A stretch of DNA of 64,000 nucleotides from NCBI GenBank assembly GCA_038501625.1, contig JAZAYU010000012.1, positions 9,300,001-9,364,000 of the forward strand, read 5' to 3'. How positions within the stretch are numbered: the stretch's first letter is position 1; each line of letters begins with the position of its first letter. The stretch is from Corbicula japonica. Taxonomy: Eukaryota; Mollusca; Bivalvia; Venerida; Cyrenidae. Of this stretch, positions 11,310 to 23,372 are shown in pieces. The position numbers and the translations under genes are program-made. Under the pieces are notes generated by a model. That model saw nothing but the letters and a program-made list of their open reading frames with translations, made no database searches and had not been told where the DNA came from.

Positions 11310-13240
11310 TTTCGGATTCAAGTGTGAGGTTGGTGCATCTCAGAACCTGCTTAAAACCCCAAATGGCAAATTGTCCTGCCATTGACCGTTCCAAGGCGGC
11401 AACCCCTCGGCTTCTCATTTTTAATGCTCCCCGAAGAAATTCGGGTCAGCATATAGTCGTCGGGTTGTCTGTTCGTCCGTCTGTCCGAGCGCACCACTAG
11501 GCACTTGTTGGGTACCAAGATACCCAATAAGTGCTTAATCAACACACATTCCGTTGAGTCTTATTGGGTACATTTTTTCTTGTTATGTAGTTTTAAACAA
11601 AAGAAATACCCAACAAATCTCTGTTGGAACGTCCGTCCGTAAGTACGTCCCGCATTCGCGTCAGGCCTATTTGAAGTCGGATTTTCAAATTATTTCACAG
11701 AAATGATCATCACATAGACCAAAGTGTCGCTCGCAACATGTGGCTTACTACCTTAAAGGTCAAGGTCACAGCATGACCCTGCAGCAAAATCGTGTACGGC
11801 CAATAACTTTTTTATTTGAAGTCGGATTTTAAAATTATTTCAAAGAAATGATCACCTCATAGAGACGACGTGTTGCGCACAACATTTAGGTCGCTACCTT
11901 GAAGGTCAATGTCACAGCATGATCTTTTAGCAAAATCGTGTCTGGCCCATAACTGTTATTTGAAGTCGGATTTGAAAATTATTTCACAGAGATGATCATC
12001 GCATGATGGCGACCTGTCGCGCGCAACATTTGGGTCGCTAACTTGAAGGTCTAGGTCAAAGCATGACATTGTAGCAAAATTGTGTCCGGTCCAAAAGTTT
12101 GTTATTTGAAGTCGGACTTAAAAATTATTTAACATTAATGATTATCTCATAGAGCGATGTGTCGCTTGCTTTATTTTGGGTCGCTACCTTGAAGATCAAG
12201 TTCACAGCATGACCTTGAAGCAAAATTGTGTCCGACCCTTTACTTTGTTATTTGAAGTCGGATTTTAAAATTATTTCACAGAAATGATGTGCTGATGGAG
12301 GCGACGTGTCGCGCGCAAATAATTGTCGCTACCTTGAAGGTCAAGGACATGGCATGACCTTGTACTAACAAAATCGTGTCCTGCCCATTACTTTTTTTAT
12401 TTGAAATCGGATTTTAAAATAATTTCACAGAAACGATCACAACATGGAGATCACAACGTATCGCGTGCAAAATTTGGGTCGCTGCCTTGAAGATGACTTT
12501 TCGCGTATCATTTGGATCGCTACCTTGAAGGTCAAGGTAACAGCATGAATTTTTAGCAAATTTGTGTCCGGTCCATTTCTTTGTTATTTGAAGTCGGATT
12601 TTAAATTTCACAAAAAATGATCACCTCATGAAGACGTGTCGCGTGCAATATTTGGGTCGCTACCTTGAAGGCCAAGGTCACAGCATGACCTTGTAGCAAT
12701 TATTTCACAAAATTGATCACCATAATGAATCGACGTGTTGCATGCATCATTTGGGTCGCTACCTTGAAGGTTAAGGTCACAGCAACCTTGACCTTGAAGC
12801 AAAATCGTATCCTGTTCATAACTGTTATTTACAGTTCGATTTAAAAATTATTTCACAGAAATGCTCACCATATTGAGGCGACATGTTGCACAATAATTGC
12901 GTCGCTACCTTGAAGGTCAGTGTCACAGCATGACCTTGAAGCAATATTGTGTCCGGTCCATAACTTTGTTATTAAAGTAGGATTTCAAAATTGTCTGATT
13001 TATAGCACTACACCATTTTCAAAATTGACCTCAATAGTTAAACTACTAACCATTTTTGTGACTAAGTACCCATTCGGGTAGCATCACCCGTCTTCGACGG
13101 TCTCTTGTTGTTAAATGTTTGTGATGTCTGTTTGAAATTGATCATTTTATTCATCATGTTCGCTCTCTTCTTCTTCCTGGATGTGTTGGGAGGCTGTGTC
13201 TTCTGAATGTGACAATTTCTGATATGCATATTTCATTTTT
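11310..13240. repeat. Long form of the composite repeat with an internal tandem array of about 120-bp units
   Basis: The left half (11,310-11,425, GGTTGGTGCATCTCAGAACC) and right half (13,140-13,240, CTGATATGCATATTTC) of the composite repeat flank about eleven diverged units. Each unit has GGGTCGCTACCTTGAAGGTC, CACAGCATGACCTTG and TTATTTGAAGTCGGATTT. The array runs from about 11,640 to 13,000. It is not coding. Confidence 0.75.
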
Positions 13241-14807
13241 TTTCAAAAAAAAACCACTCGTGATATCTCTTTACAAACTGACAATATTTAGTAATATTTA
13301 CACTTCAACTTTATCCTCTTCGATGACGTCTTATTAACCTAACGAATCATAATTTCTGGTACACGGTGTGACGTATTACCTTTAGAGGCGTGGCTGCAGT
13401 AGAACCGCTCAATTTATTTGACTGTGCAATATGTTTTGACGTGTGATGTCGACGAGCACACACGATCTGCCACAAGTTGCTGCGAGAAAACGTGCCGTCA
13501 ATCTTTTTGTCGTCAACGTTGCTGTTCCAACACCATTTTGTAAACGCTAATTCTTCTTATATTTTCTGTATTAATGAGTCAGATTGTTTATGAGTGCAAT
13601 TAAGGATCCACTGTTACAGGTTACTGTCATTTGACAACAGGTGATATTGGGCAAGGCCGATATGGTCGTAGGAAACTAAACTAACTTTTATTATTGTAGG
13701 TATCTTGTCTTTGTTACACTTAAATTTGTAGCTTGCAATGGCACAAAATTGTGCCAAGCTATTCAAAAATATAAAAGCATACATATTCATATAGTTATAA
13801 TCTAGACCTATAAAGTACTGTTTTTATTTACACGCATTTACATTACAGTGAGACTCAAATCTGTAGAATCTATTGTGATACATCATCTAGATATTGGGGC
13901 ATATTTGTGCAAAGTCATTTGAAAATATCTCCAGGCATGACAGTTTCATAGGAATGTTCAGATATTTGTTAAAGTGATCTTGTAGTTATAGATCACACAT
14001 ACAGTTGTAGATGCTGTGTGCAAAATAAGTGAAAATATGGTACTTTTTTGAGTCAAGATACTTGAATTTGCAAGATAGAGTTAGTCATTTAAGTTGGATA
14101 ATAGTTCTGTTATTGGGCCAAAAAAGAAAATAATCTCAATAAACATGTAGTCCAAATATTCATCTGTAACACTACTTAACAGGTGTTAGTAACTGATTTG
14201 AAAAAAATGCTCCTTTAGGTTATACACCACTAAATATTGGTGATCAGACTTCTAAATAATTTTGTGCAGGTAATTGCGGACCAGTAACAGGAAGTCAAAC
14301 ATGATTTGGTGAAAATGAAAATAAATAACATATTTTAAAAAGAAAATTATTTGAGAAAATATAATGATTTTGTAGTAATTTGAATACAAATAATATGAAA
14401 TTGATAATAAAAAAACGTGAAATTCAACTTTTAAAATAGCTGTCTTTTTTGACAGAATATAAACAAAAGTTGCGCAGAGACTGGGGTAACTTCTGGCTAA
14501 AATGCCGAAAAAGTCATTATGTTATCATTGTATTTAGTATTAGTGCAACTTCCAGTTTTCAGGGTTAAAGTCCAGATTAGAAGAAGCAGATCCGAGCATT
14601 TTCAGATTTTCACACATATTTAAAGAAGCAAAAACCCCACTGAACATGGCAAAAAATTGTTTTCTTCCTCAACAGCAATCTACATTTTCGTTTTAACAAT
14701 TTAAAGGATAATAAAAACTTTGATTTTTTATTTTCTAAAACACAACTTTTTGATGCAGTACAAATTTAGTGATAACATGCATATTAAAAAAGCAAAACTA
14801 AAACAAG
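13241..14807. other. Unit B spacer, nothing recognised
   Basis: AT-rich DNA without a supported gene. It takes the place of the 5' coding part of copy B. I did not find the acceptor-like tandem units seen before copies A and C. Confidence 0.4.
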
Positions 14808-15827
14808 ACAGATCAACCATGCGTGAGGGACAAACTCAACTGACAGATGCACAAGCTTTTACGACACTGAAACAGGCGCAAACGAAGTTGAAGGCATTGA
14901 AACTCCAATCTTTCGAAAAGGATCTATCCAGAAATAAAATTAAATGATTTTCAATCCAAGCAAGGTTTTGCAAAAGGCTCTTTGGTTAATTGATGGTTTA
15001 GTAAATTATAACATACTTACAGATATGGAACCTTTGATCCTTAAGAACCAAATGAAGGTGAGAATGAAGTCCGATACTGAAGAGTGTGACATCACTGGCT
15101 GTGCTTTTATATCTCCTAGCAGACTTCTACTTGCTGACTGGAACAACAAAAAATTGAAGATCCTGGATATTGATCAACAGATTGTAGTAGAGGAGCTGAC
15201 TCTGAAAGCCGAACCATTCGACATTGCTATACTTCCATAGACCGGGTGGCTGTCAGCTTGCCAGAGAAACAAGAGATTCTGATCCTCGGGACAACCAGCA
15301 AGCTTAAAACAGTTCGCAGTATCCGCGTTAAGCGACAATGTTGGTGTATGGTCTATCATCAGGACCTCCTGTACGTGGTTTGTCAGAACCCAAACGGTCT
15401 TCTGTTACTTGATATACAAGGCGGTGTTCAGAGAGATGTCACCTTACAGACAGCAATGGATATGACATTCCAGAATCCTCTTTTCATTGCTGTAAGTCAT
15501 GATGGACTACTGTATATCAGTGACTGGAGAAGCGATTTTGTAGCCAGTATAACACTTCAGGGGAAGGTGACTGCTGTGTACATGAACGACGACATGGAGG
15601 ACCCGGGTGGACTGTTGGTGATGCAGGACGGTTCTCTGATTGTCTGCTGCCGCGAGCCGAGTACCATTCATCTTATCTCTTCTGACCTGAAGAAAGGACA
15701 TACTCTGACCAGGAACGTTACTTACGCTAAGTCCATATGCTGCCAGCCTGACAACGAGACATTATTTGTGGGCAGCTGCTGCTGTGATCATATCAAAGTA
15801 TTCGCAGATCAATTAAGTGATAAATGA
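14808..15827 (+). pseudogene. Truncated B-box/NHL protein copy B (pseudogene)
   Basis: Similarity to copies A and C begins abruptly near 14808 in the distal coiled coil (STMREGQTQLTDAQAF) and runs to the end of the propeller. Both B-boxes and the proximal coiled coil are missing, and the sequence upstream is unrelated AT-rich DNA. The frame breaks near 14945, where a TGA follows RNKIK and a shift restores the frame as IFNPSKVLQKAL. At 15238 the CAG (Gln) of the paralogues is TAG and one base is lost, so the last 193 codons lie in another frame. The final stop gives DQLSDK, unlike either paralogue. In copies A and C this stretch is a single exon, so introns do not explain the breaks. A short propeller-only transcript cannot be excluded. 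Confidence 0.85.
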
Positions 15828-16500
15828 AACAAATAAGTTTTATTGACTTATGATTCTGAACATATTTATGAAAAATGTTGAACAAGACATGTATTTATAA
15901 AAAGGGAATTCAAAACATCGACTTGAGAACTTAATTTCGTAGTTTATATTTCAAACGCAAATATGATATGGAAGAAAAAAAATTAAGGACTAACGTAGTG
16001 GTACTGCACGAAAATGGCCTGTATGTTTAACACACAGTTGATATCATAATGTAGATACGGACCAGACATTTCTGCTACTGTTTGAATGCAGAATACATAA
16101 TATACTTTGTGTAATATTCAATCTGTTAGACATTTTTATATCCCTAACATGTATTATATAATTTTTATTCTTTTAGATTTTTGACAATATTTTAGTTACT
16201 CTTACTAATTATTTGTAACCCTATTTTATTATTATACCAGTAATAAAGCTTTGGAAAATATCTGGACAACTGTTCAAATATATCTGACATATACAGATTA
16301 CTTCTGTTGACCGACTGCCAACTATCTAGAGTACGGGGCCTATTACGGGGAAAAGGTGCCTTCGGCGGTAGTTTTTGACATTTTAGTTATTTGGAATGAG
16401 CACAATTATGTGCTTACATCTAAAAAAAAATAGGGAATTTTGTTACTTTTTTACTATAGAGTATTACTTTTTTACATGCCATTTTCCCGATGACCGTTTT
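15828..16500 (+). repeat. Conserved 3' flank of copy B
   Basis: Collinear with the flanks after copies A and C, with TTTTATTGACTTATGATTCTG just after the stop and GGCCTATTACGGGGAAAAGG further on. No gene. Confidence 0.6.
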
Positions 16501-16534
16501 TTGCCAAAAACGTACCCCAGTTATTGCATAGTTT

Positions 16535-16690
16535 GTAAACGGTTCGGTGTTTTGTCGGGAACATCGTTGACTCGCCTTGTCGACCTCTTGGACGATACCG
16601 TGAAAGCACGAAAACACCCTGCGCGATCGCCAAACCACGCCAGGACCTACATGGCGAAACAACAATATCGTTCTCCAGTGTATGGGATTC
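16535..16690. mobile_element. Short relative of the 8697-9410 element, unit B
   Basis: Both ends are shared with unit A (TTTTGTCGGGAACATCGTTG and GGCGAAACAACAATATCG), but the low-complexity interior is nearly gone. Flanks on both sides match unit A (GATTCCTTCCTA, GAATTTGGGTCGAAT), so the element was present before the units duplicated. Confidence 0.6.
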
Positions 16691-16876
16691 CTTCCTACAT
16701 AATGATTGTAAAATAAACTTACACATGAATCCTAACTATTGGGAAGTTCGTACCAAATTTATTCGATAGAATTTGGGTCGAATTGTTCACGCAAAAATGT
16801 AAGGGGAATAACTCTTGTTTACTCATGAAGTAATTGGATCGCAGGTCGCTATGATCGTTATTCGTCGCTTAAAGAA

Positions 16877-17750
16877 ATTATAGAACCAGTAATGTCATAG
16901 TAAATTTTACAATAACGTCATCATGTAACAATAATTTTGCTAGACCATGATAAAATATAACTTTTAAAATTCTCACATAATATTAGCACACACTAATATC
17001 AACTCCGATGATGCTGTCTTTGTCGATCGGTGTTCGAAACTTTTTAATTTCGTTTTCGTACAAGCACGCAAGCTAGGCTAATCGATAGTACATTGTATAT
17101 ACTGTGGACAAAAGACCGCTTCGCTTTATGTCTGAACAAGTTGTGCATGTCCAATATAATGTCGCATGTGTAAATACTTTATCGTTTTCACTAAAGATGC
17201 AGACCCAAACTTTACAAATCTTGAACCTAATCCTTTCCTTTCACCAGCATTTCAAGAATTACTGTAACAGAAAATGATATTATGAAATTACTTGGAAACC
17301 TAAATATGGGCAAAGTGACAGACACAGATCAGATAGTGTGCAAAAAAAACAACCCAATCTTCACAATTTTGTTCTAGAGCATTTCTGTACATTTAGACTC
17401 GGTCGAGACAAATTTACCCTTTTTTGAAAAAAGAAGAAGAAATAATCCAATTGTAATGTGATTGAAATGAGGTAAATCGTAAGGCCGTGAGTTTTCGATT
17501 TTAACCGAAATGTTTAAGTTCATGTACGCATGAAGGATAAAGTTTCCATTTTTTTTATAAGATCGCCTAATCAAAGCTTTTTATTGACATGTTCACAGAC
17601 AGTTTTAAAATAATGATCAATCTTCTTAAAAAACTTCAGTTTTCATCATTAAGAAGGCTCAACACTCTTTGCTTGTTGTGGAAATTCTTGATATGCATAT
17701 TTCATTTTTTTAGATTTAATTTTTCAACACTTAAAGATTGTAACCGCAAC
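16877..17750. other. Unit B distal spacer, nothing recognised
   Basis: AT-rich DNA. Near 17,650-17,710 there is a fragment of the composite repeat (CTTGATATGCATATTTC). No gene supported. Confidence 0.4.
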
Positions 17751-18250
17751 CAGTGTCCATAGGTTCTTCATGTTTAAAAGACCAGGTTTTCAAGCTATTA
17801 TTCTGGCTTAAAAATTTCCTCATAATTATAAAAAAAAACTTTAATAAAAAGACAAAATCCCGCGAGATTCAAAACTCAAGAGGTCCAGATTAACACATGT
17901 AGGGTACTCTTGGGAATGTGTAAAGATACCTTTGTTATTTGTTAACGTACAGAAGTAATGCATTCAATTCATAATAAACAATATAAAGAAATTCAGACTT
18001 TAAGCACATGAGTAATTGTGTCATATTCAACATTTTAATTTATTTAGGGGACATATCTTTAAACTGCATAAATACCTGTATGCGTGTATTTTATCTAAGC
18101 TATAGGTATGGCCTTTGTTATAACCACAGGAACCTGAATTGCTTTCAATAATCACCCCGATCCCACATATTTGACGTTGGACCCTATATACATATATAAT
18201 AAACACAAGGAATGCAACGGATTTGTACCCCACCAACTAACCCGTTATAA
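17750..18250. repeat. Array unit junction between units B and C
   Basis: This stretch matches the 3' side of unit A at 10,370-10,700. It marks the end of unit B and the start of unit C. No open frame with family signal lies here. Confidence 0.5.
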
Positions 18251-18494
18251 GAATTTTCCAGCTACAGCCTTGACACGGAATTTCCGAAGGTCAAACATTT
18301 GAACAAAATGAAAATTTATTATTAGCAACCATAGCACCTTAATAAAAGTCATTCTGGAATCGGTTATTAAACTTTTGTTTCGTTCTTTATTTTGTCGTCC
18401 ACTCCATTGTGTGACGTCACATCTTTTTAATAGCGTTTTGAAATGACTGAAAAAAATGCGAGTAGATAACGCGTGAACACTAACCTACAACGTA

Positions 18495-20016
18495 CGGTGT
18501 TCCGTTGAGGCAATTGTTGTTATGCCCAGTCGACCTCAAGGGCGAGAACACGAAAACGCGAAAACAGGATGCAAGATCGCGAAACAACGATCCGAGATCG
18601 CGAAAGTACGATCCGAGATCGCGAATATACGATGCGAGGTCGCGAAGGTACGATGCGAGAACGCGATAAAAATATCGCGCCCTTTCATCGTACTTTCGCC
18701 ACCTCGCATCGTTGTTTCGCATTCTCGCATCGTGTTTTCGTGGTATTGCCCTCAGGACAACAAGACCACGAAGCGCGAAAACACAATGCTAGATCGCGAA
18801 AGTACGATGCGAGTATTTACCGAGTTATTTTAGCGGCCATAGGTCCACCACTGTAACCTATATTATTTTTATGCATTGTTTCAAAAATATTTTTCTTCAA
18901 TTAAATTTTTTAGATAAAGACTTCTGGTTCTAATAGAGGCAGATTTGTGTGGTTTCGTATTTTAAGACAAACCATATGGGCGTCTGCCTATAATTAATTT
19001 CTTCTCTTCTTTCTTCTTTGTTAATGATGTTGTTCTGTTGATGATGTCTAGTGGTGTCAATATTCTGAAGTTGGTGTCTAATGGTGAAGTCTTCTGTGTT
19101 GAATTCCATCAGTTATGTTGGTGAAATCTGTTGAATCCCATTGGTTGTTCGGTCTGGTTCTAAATTGAGTAGTCTTCGTTTGCCCATTGGCCTAGTTTTG
19201 TCTTAACCTGGATTCGCTTCTTCTGTACCAAGGCCGTGTCTTCTCCTTGGTCGAAAGGATGGTTGCCTCCCAGTCTCTGCAATCGTCCTTCCAACACCCC
19301 ACTCCATCTTCAATTCTTCATCCCGCTTGTGGCAATTTATGTTAGCCACATGTATATCAGTTCGACATCACCAGTGCGGTTAAAACAGGGCAAAAACAGT
19401 CCAGAGTGTTGATGGATCTATCTGTCTCAGCCAGATATGAGTGACGACAGAGGGTGTCCCTAATCCTGTGGCCTGGTTTCCTACGAGCTCGCCCAAACGC
19501 GTCCGCTCTTGCCGATGGTCTGGCCCGGAATGGGGAATGAAAGAAGCAGAAATACACAACTCTTGTTTTAAAAAAGGATTAAGTTTTTCTTTAGCTATAT
19601 GACAAATCAGCTAATGTTTACCAACTCTAGGTCCCAAATATTTTTATCAAGCTGGAAAAATATTTTTTTTATTTTGTGTACTATGATTGAAGGTGAAATC
19701 ACGTCAACGCTAAAACACGATGCGAGGTCGCGAAACAACAATGCGAGACCTCGAAACAAAGATGCGTAGGCGCATCGTACTTTCACAAGCTCGCATCGTG
19801 TTATTGCGTTCTCGTGGTCTCGCTTTTCTTGAAAAAAAACCCACGTAAAACGCGAAAACAAGATGCGAGAACGTGAAACAACGATGCGAGGTTGCGAAAG
19901 TACAATTCGTGGGCGCGATCTCGAATCGTATTTTCGCGACCTCGCATCGTGTATTTTGCGTTTTCGTGATCTTGTCCAAGAGGTCGACAGGGCGAAACAA
20001 CGATGGCCCTTACGGA
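18495..20016. mobile_element. 1.5-kb inverted-repeat element, GATGCGAGATCGCGAAA family, with 9-bp flanking direct repeat
   Basis: The ends are inverted (GCCCAGTCGACCTC near 18,525 and GAGGTCGACAGGGC near 19,980) and each leads into an array of CGAAAGTACGATGCGAG-like words (18,540-18,810 and 19,700-19,970). The element is flanked by TACAACGTA at 18486-18494 and 20017-20025. A nine-base duplication is typical of Mutator-like elements. The outermost six bases of the two ends are not symmetrical, so the assignment is tentative. The middle (about 18,850-19,690) is unrecognised and has no clear transposase. Confidence 0.55.
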
Positions 20017-20169
20017 TACAACGTATTAAAATAATCTTCAGAATAATGACAAATATTTACATGAAACCGCAAAACGTTTTTATTTTAAAACCGAAAGTGA
20101 AAGTGAAAAGGGATTTTCTCACATTTCTTAAAACCCTGACATTATTTTATAAGCCTCAAGATGTAAAAG

Positions 20170-20235
20170 ATAGTTTATCGGTATAATGTTCGGCGTTATG
20201 TGTGTAGGCCGTTCGGGTTCGATTTCCGGAATGAG
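20170..20235 (+). repeat. tRNA-like (SINE head-like) segment at the 5' side of the LINE
   Basis: GGCGTTATGTGTGTAGGC followed by CGGGTTCGATTTCC resembles a degraded tRNA T-arm/B-box promoter. A related segment lies at the other side of the LINE (22,650-22,722). It does not fold as a functional tRNA. Confidence 0.35.
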
Positions 20236-20264
20236 CCTTTTATTTACTTTTATTTTTTTACCGA

Positions 20265-22620
20265 AAATTTGTTGGAGATATATAAAGAAATTTAACAATA
20301 ATAAGTCAAAAAATTTAAATACGATCAATTTTGATGAATTTTCTCGATATTTCGAAAATATATCTAATACTCCTCATAAAGAATACAATTCTCAAACATT
20401 TATCTACGAAAGACCCGAGGTTCTTCATGTAGACCAACTAGATTCTCCATTTACAATTGATGAAATTCAAAAAACATTACGGTGCCTTAAAAGGAACAAA
20501 AGTAGTGATCTGAACAATATTGTTGTGGATTTTTTTATCGATGCAAATACCTTTATCAGTCCCTATTTATGTAGTATATTTAATAAAATTTTCGACACTG
20601 GGATATATCCCCAGTCATGGAGCAAGGGGTTTATTGTCCCTATATTCAAAAAAGGGGACCCCTCTGACCCAGCTAATTATCGAGGCATAACAATAGTCAA
20701 TACCATTGCTAAAATATATTCACTATTATTGCGAAACAGAATTAATAAATGGTGTGAATCCAATTATGTATTTATGGATGCTCAATATGGTTTTAGAGAT
20801 AAACGTTCTACATCTGACGCTATATTCATTCTCTACTCCCTTATTCAGAAGATTTTAGTACGTAATTCTAAACTATGGTGCATTTTTATAGACTACGAAA
20901 GGGCCTTCGATACCGTTATAAAAAATACAGATATACTTCTGTTCATTATAAACTAATCAGTGTCTAACCTCTCCAAAATTTATAGCTCTCCATGAAATTG
21001 TCCTAAAGTGAGACAGTTCTCCATGAAATCGTCTTAAATGTAAAAAAAAATGAACACAGAGGCTCCTATTAGCACATGAAACGTTCTAAAGTGTTAAATA
21101 ATGTATGCCGCACCCCGCAAACACAGCAAGGCGAAATCTAATTCTCTAAAGCTCCCAAAATCAGTCTGCAGACATTGCAGAGTTTGGACCCCTATGTCGC
21201 TATCCCTTCTTTCACTCTTCAACCACTGCATGGACAGACAAAAACGGACCAGAAGCAGATGTCTGAAACAAGCGGCTAGGTGGTTATCTCATACACAATA
21301 CCTATAATACAAGAAAATGTACTTACTTTACTGAATTAGTGGTCGATGTAAACAAAACAATGCTGTTTTATCACCAACTGACACCACTCTCCATGAAATG
21401 GCCGTCTTAAAGCATCGATCTTCTTACTTTAGGTTAGACCCCTTGTTAATGGTGAAATAGTTGAAAAAGTCGATTATTTATTTATTTAGGCATTAAGTTC
21501 ATGTACACAGGTAATTTAAGGTATGCAATGACAACGTTATCTGACCAAGCTCTCAAGGCATATCATAGTTTATTATCATTATTTACAAGAGGTAAATTAG
21601 ATATTAAAACCAAACTGTATTTGTTTGATTGTTTAGTTGCTCCAATTATAATGTATGGATCGGAAGTCTGGGGTATTTACAATTTCAAAGAGGTAGACAA
21701 ATTGCATATTCGTTTTTGAAAAAATATCCTGGGAGTAAAAAAGCAAACACCTAATGCAGCAGTGTTGGGTGAGCTGGGCAGATTTCCCTTATCTATACTT
21801 TGTAAAGAAAGGGCCATTAAATTCTGGGTTAAAATCAAAAGTAATGTCAATTCAACATTACATGATATTTACCTTAATCAAATTAGTAATAGGAAGTCAT
21901 GGGCCTCTCGTATGAGTGCGTATATAGATAACCTCGGTTTTGCATATCTTAATGCCGATTTTGATGTAAATAGAAATTATTTCCTTTGTTAAAAACACGT
22001 ATACGTGATCAATATATTCAATACTGGTCTACAAGCCTACACGAATCCTCTAAATTTGACTGTTATAGAAAATATACAACTACTTTCTGTTTTGAAGATT
22101 ATCTTCTTAATGTAAAATCAGAAAAATTACGCAAACAACTAACCCAATTTAGATTAAGCTCACACTCTTTAGAGATAGAAACTGGAAGATATAATAATAT
22201 TGATAGGAATCAAAGATTATGCAAGGTCTGTCCACAAAATTTAGTCGAATCAGAATACCATTTCCTGCTCTGCTGTTCAAGATATACTGGTATTCGTAAA
22301 AAATATTTCGGCCTTACTGCATGGCCAACTATAACTAAATTTATTTCTATTATGGCCTCTAAAAATTTCACAATGCAATTAAAACTATGTAAATACTTAA
22401 GGGATGCTTTTGTACTACGTTCTGATACACTGAGTAATATTGATGTTTCATAACTATGTTGCTTGTGTTTTCTGTCCTTTTCTTTGATTATGTCATTTGA
22501 TCTGTCTATGTTAATTGTTATGTTTATAAATGTATGTACTTGCCATATTTCATGTTGTTTCATGTTGTATTATGTATTTAGCCAAAGGCAAACATTTGCC
22601 GAGTGCTTGAAATAAAAGTA
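20265..22620 (+). mobile_element. Broken non-LTR retrotransposon (LINE), 5'-truncated and interrupted
   Basis: Reverse-transcriptase signatures are visible in 20,265-20,930: IVPIFKKGDPSDPANYRGIT, DAQYGFRDKRSTSDAIF and the motif A region FIDYERAFDTV. Coding resumes near 21,440 with NGEIVEKVDY, then frame breaks, YTGNLRYAMTTLSDQALKAY, APIIMYGSEVWG and the C-terminal cysteine block CKVCPQNLVESEYHFLLCC. The YxDD core between these parts is missing and about 480 bases of unrelated DNA stand in its place. A stop at 21,717 and frame changes near 21,760 and 21,986 show it is dead. Confidence 0.85.
20962..21439. mobile_element. Small inverted-repeat element inside the LINE
   Basis: It begins GTCTAACCT and ends AGGTTAGAC, and lies exactly where the reverse-transcriptase reading is interrupted. 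Inside, TCTCCATGAAAT occurs three times. It has no coding capacity. A target-site duplication was not identified. Confidence 0.4.
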
Positions 22621-22649
22621 ATCCGGGCAACAACTTTTGGGGTTGTTCC

Positions 22650-22722
22650 GGCTAGATGGATCGGTAGTGTTTGGCGTTATGTGGGTCGGCGCTGTCGCCA
22701 TACGGGTTCGATTTCCAGTGAA
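22650..22722 (+). repeat. tRNA-like (SINE head-like) segment at the 3' side of the LINE
   Basis: CTAGATGGATCGGTAGTGT resembles a tRNA A-box region, and ACGGGTTCGATTTCC, about 60 bases further on, resembles a B-box. Too diverged to be a working tRNA gene. Confidence 0.4.
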
Positions 22723-22756
22723 GAATTACAATTGTTTATATTACCTTATTAGACAT

Positions 22757-23040
22757 ATTGTATACAAATTTTATAGTTCTGATGCAAAATGTGTTTCCTT
22801 CTGTGTTTGTGCCTATAAAGCGTTAGTTCTAACTCATCGTGCATAATGTTCACCTAAATCCTATTAGCAATCGGTATTTTCTTTAAACAAGCAGAGTATT
22901 AAAAATTAGAAAAAATCTCACAATTATAGCTTCTTTCCATTAAAAAATTAGGTATTTACAATCATATAAACTGGTTTACTTAAAATTTCAAGTCCTTTTG
23001 TTTTTTATTCAAATGACGATTTAATATTTAATGTTGTGCT
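22757..23040. repeat. Unit C block matching unit A 2365-2770
   Basis: Collinear short blocks shared with unit A mark the return to array DNA after the LINE. No gene. Confidence 0.5.
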
Positions 23041-23049
23041 TATTTTAGT

Positions 23050-23372
23050 TACTCTTTTCTGCTTTTCTGCACATTGCACATTGCAAAGCTCTAAAAGCGC
23101 TTATGGTGGTATCCTATAAACTGTTTAGTTTTTTCAGGTAACCTTTTCCACACATTGCAAAGCTAAAACGGCGGTATCATATAAACTGTTTAGTTTTTGA
23201 GGTAACCATTCCACATATTGCAAAGCTAAAACGGCGGTATCTTATAAACATGTTTGCTTATTTCAGGTACTATTTTCTAAACATTGCAAAGCTCAAATTG
23301 TTGCTATCCTATAAATTGTTTTATTTATGTTTACTTTTCTATACATTGCAAAGCTAAAATAGCGGTTTCATA
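23050..23372 (+). repeat. Degenerate tandem copies of the acceptor/start segment before copy C (first cluster)
   Basis: About five units of about 65-75 bp contain TTTTTCAGGTAACC, CACATTGCAAAGCT and AAAACGGCGGTATC, followed by TATAAACTG. They resemble the segment 24,262-24,398 that leads into copy C. The ATG is mutated in most units (for example AAACGG). Confidence 0.7.

Noticed and set aside
19357..19557. 66-aa minus-strand ORF in the middle of the 18,495-20,016 element as a transposase remnant
   Set aside because: No catalytic motif or family resemblance could be named from the sequence.
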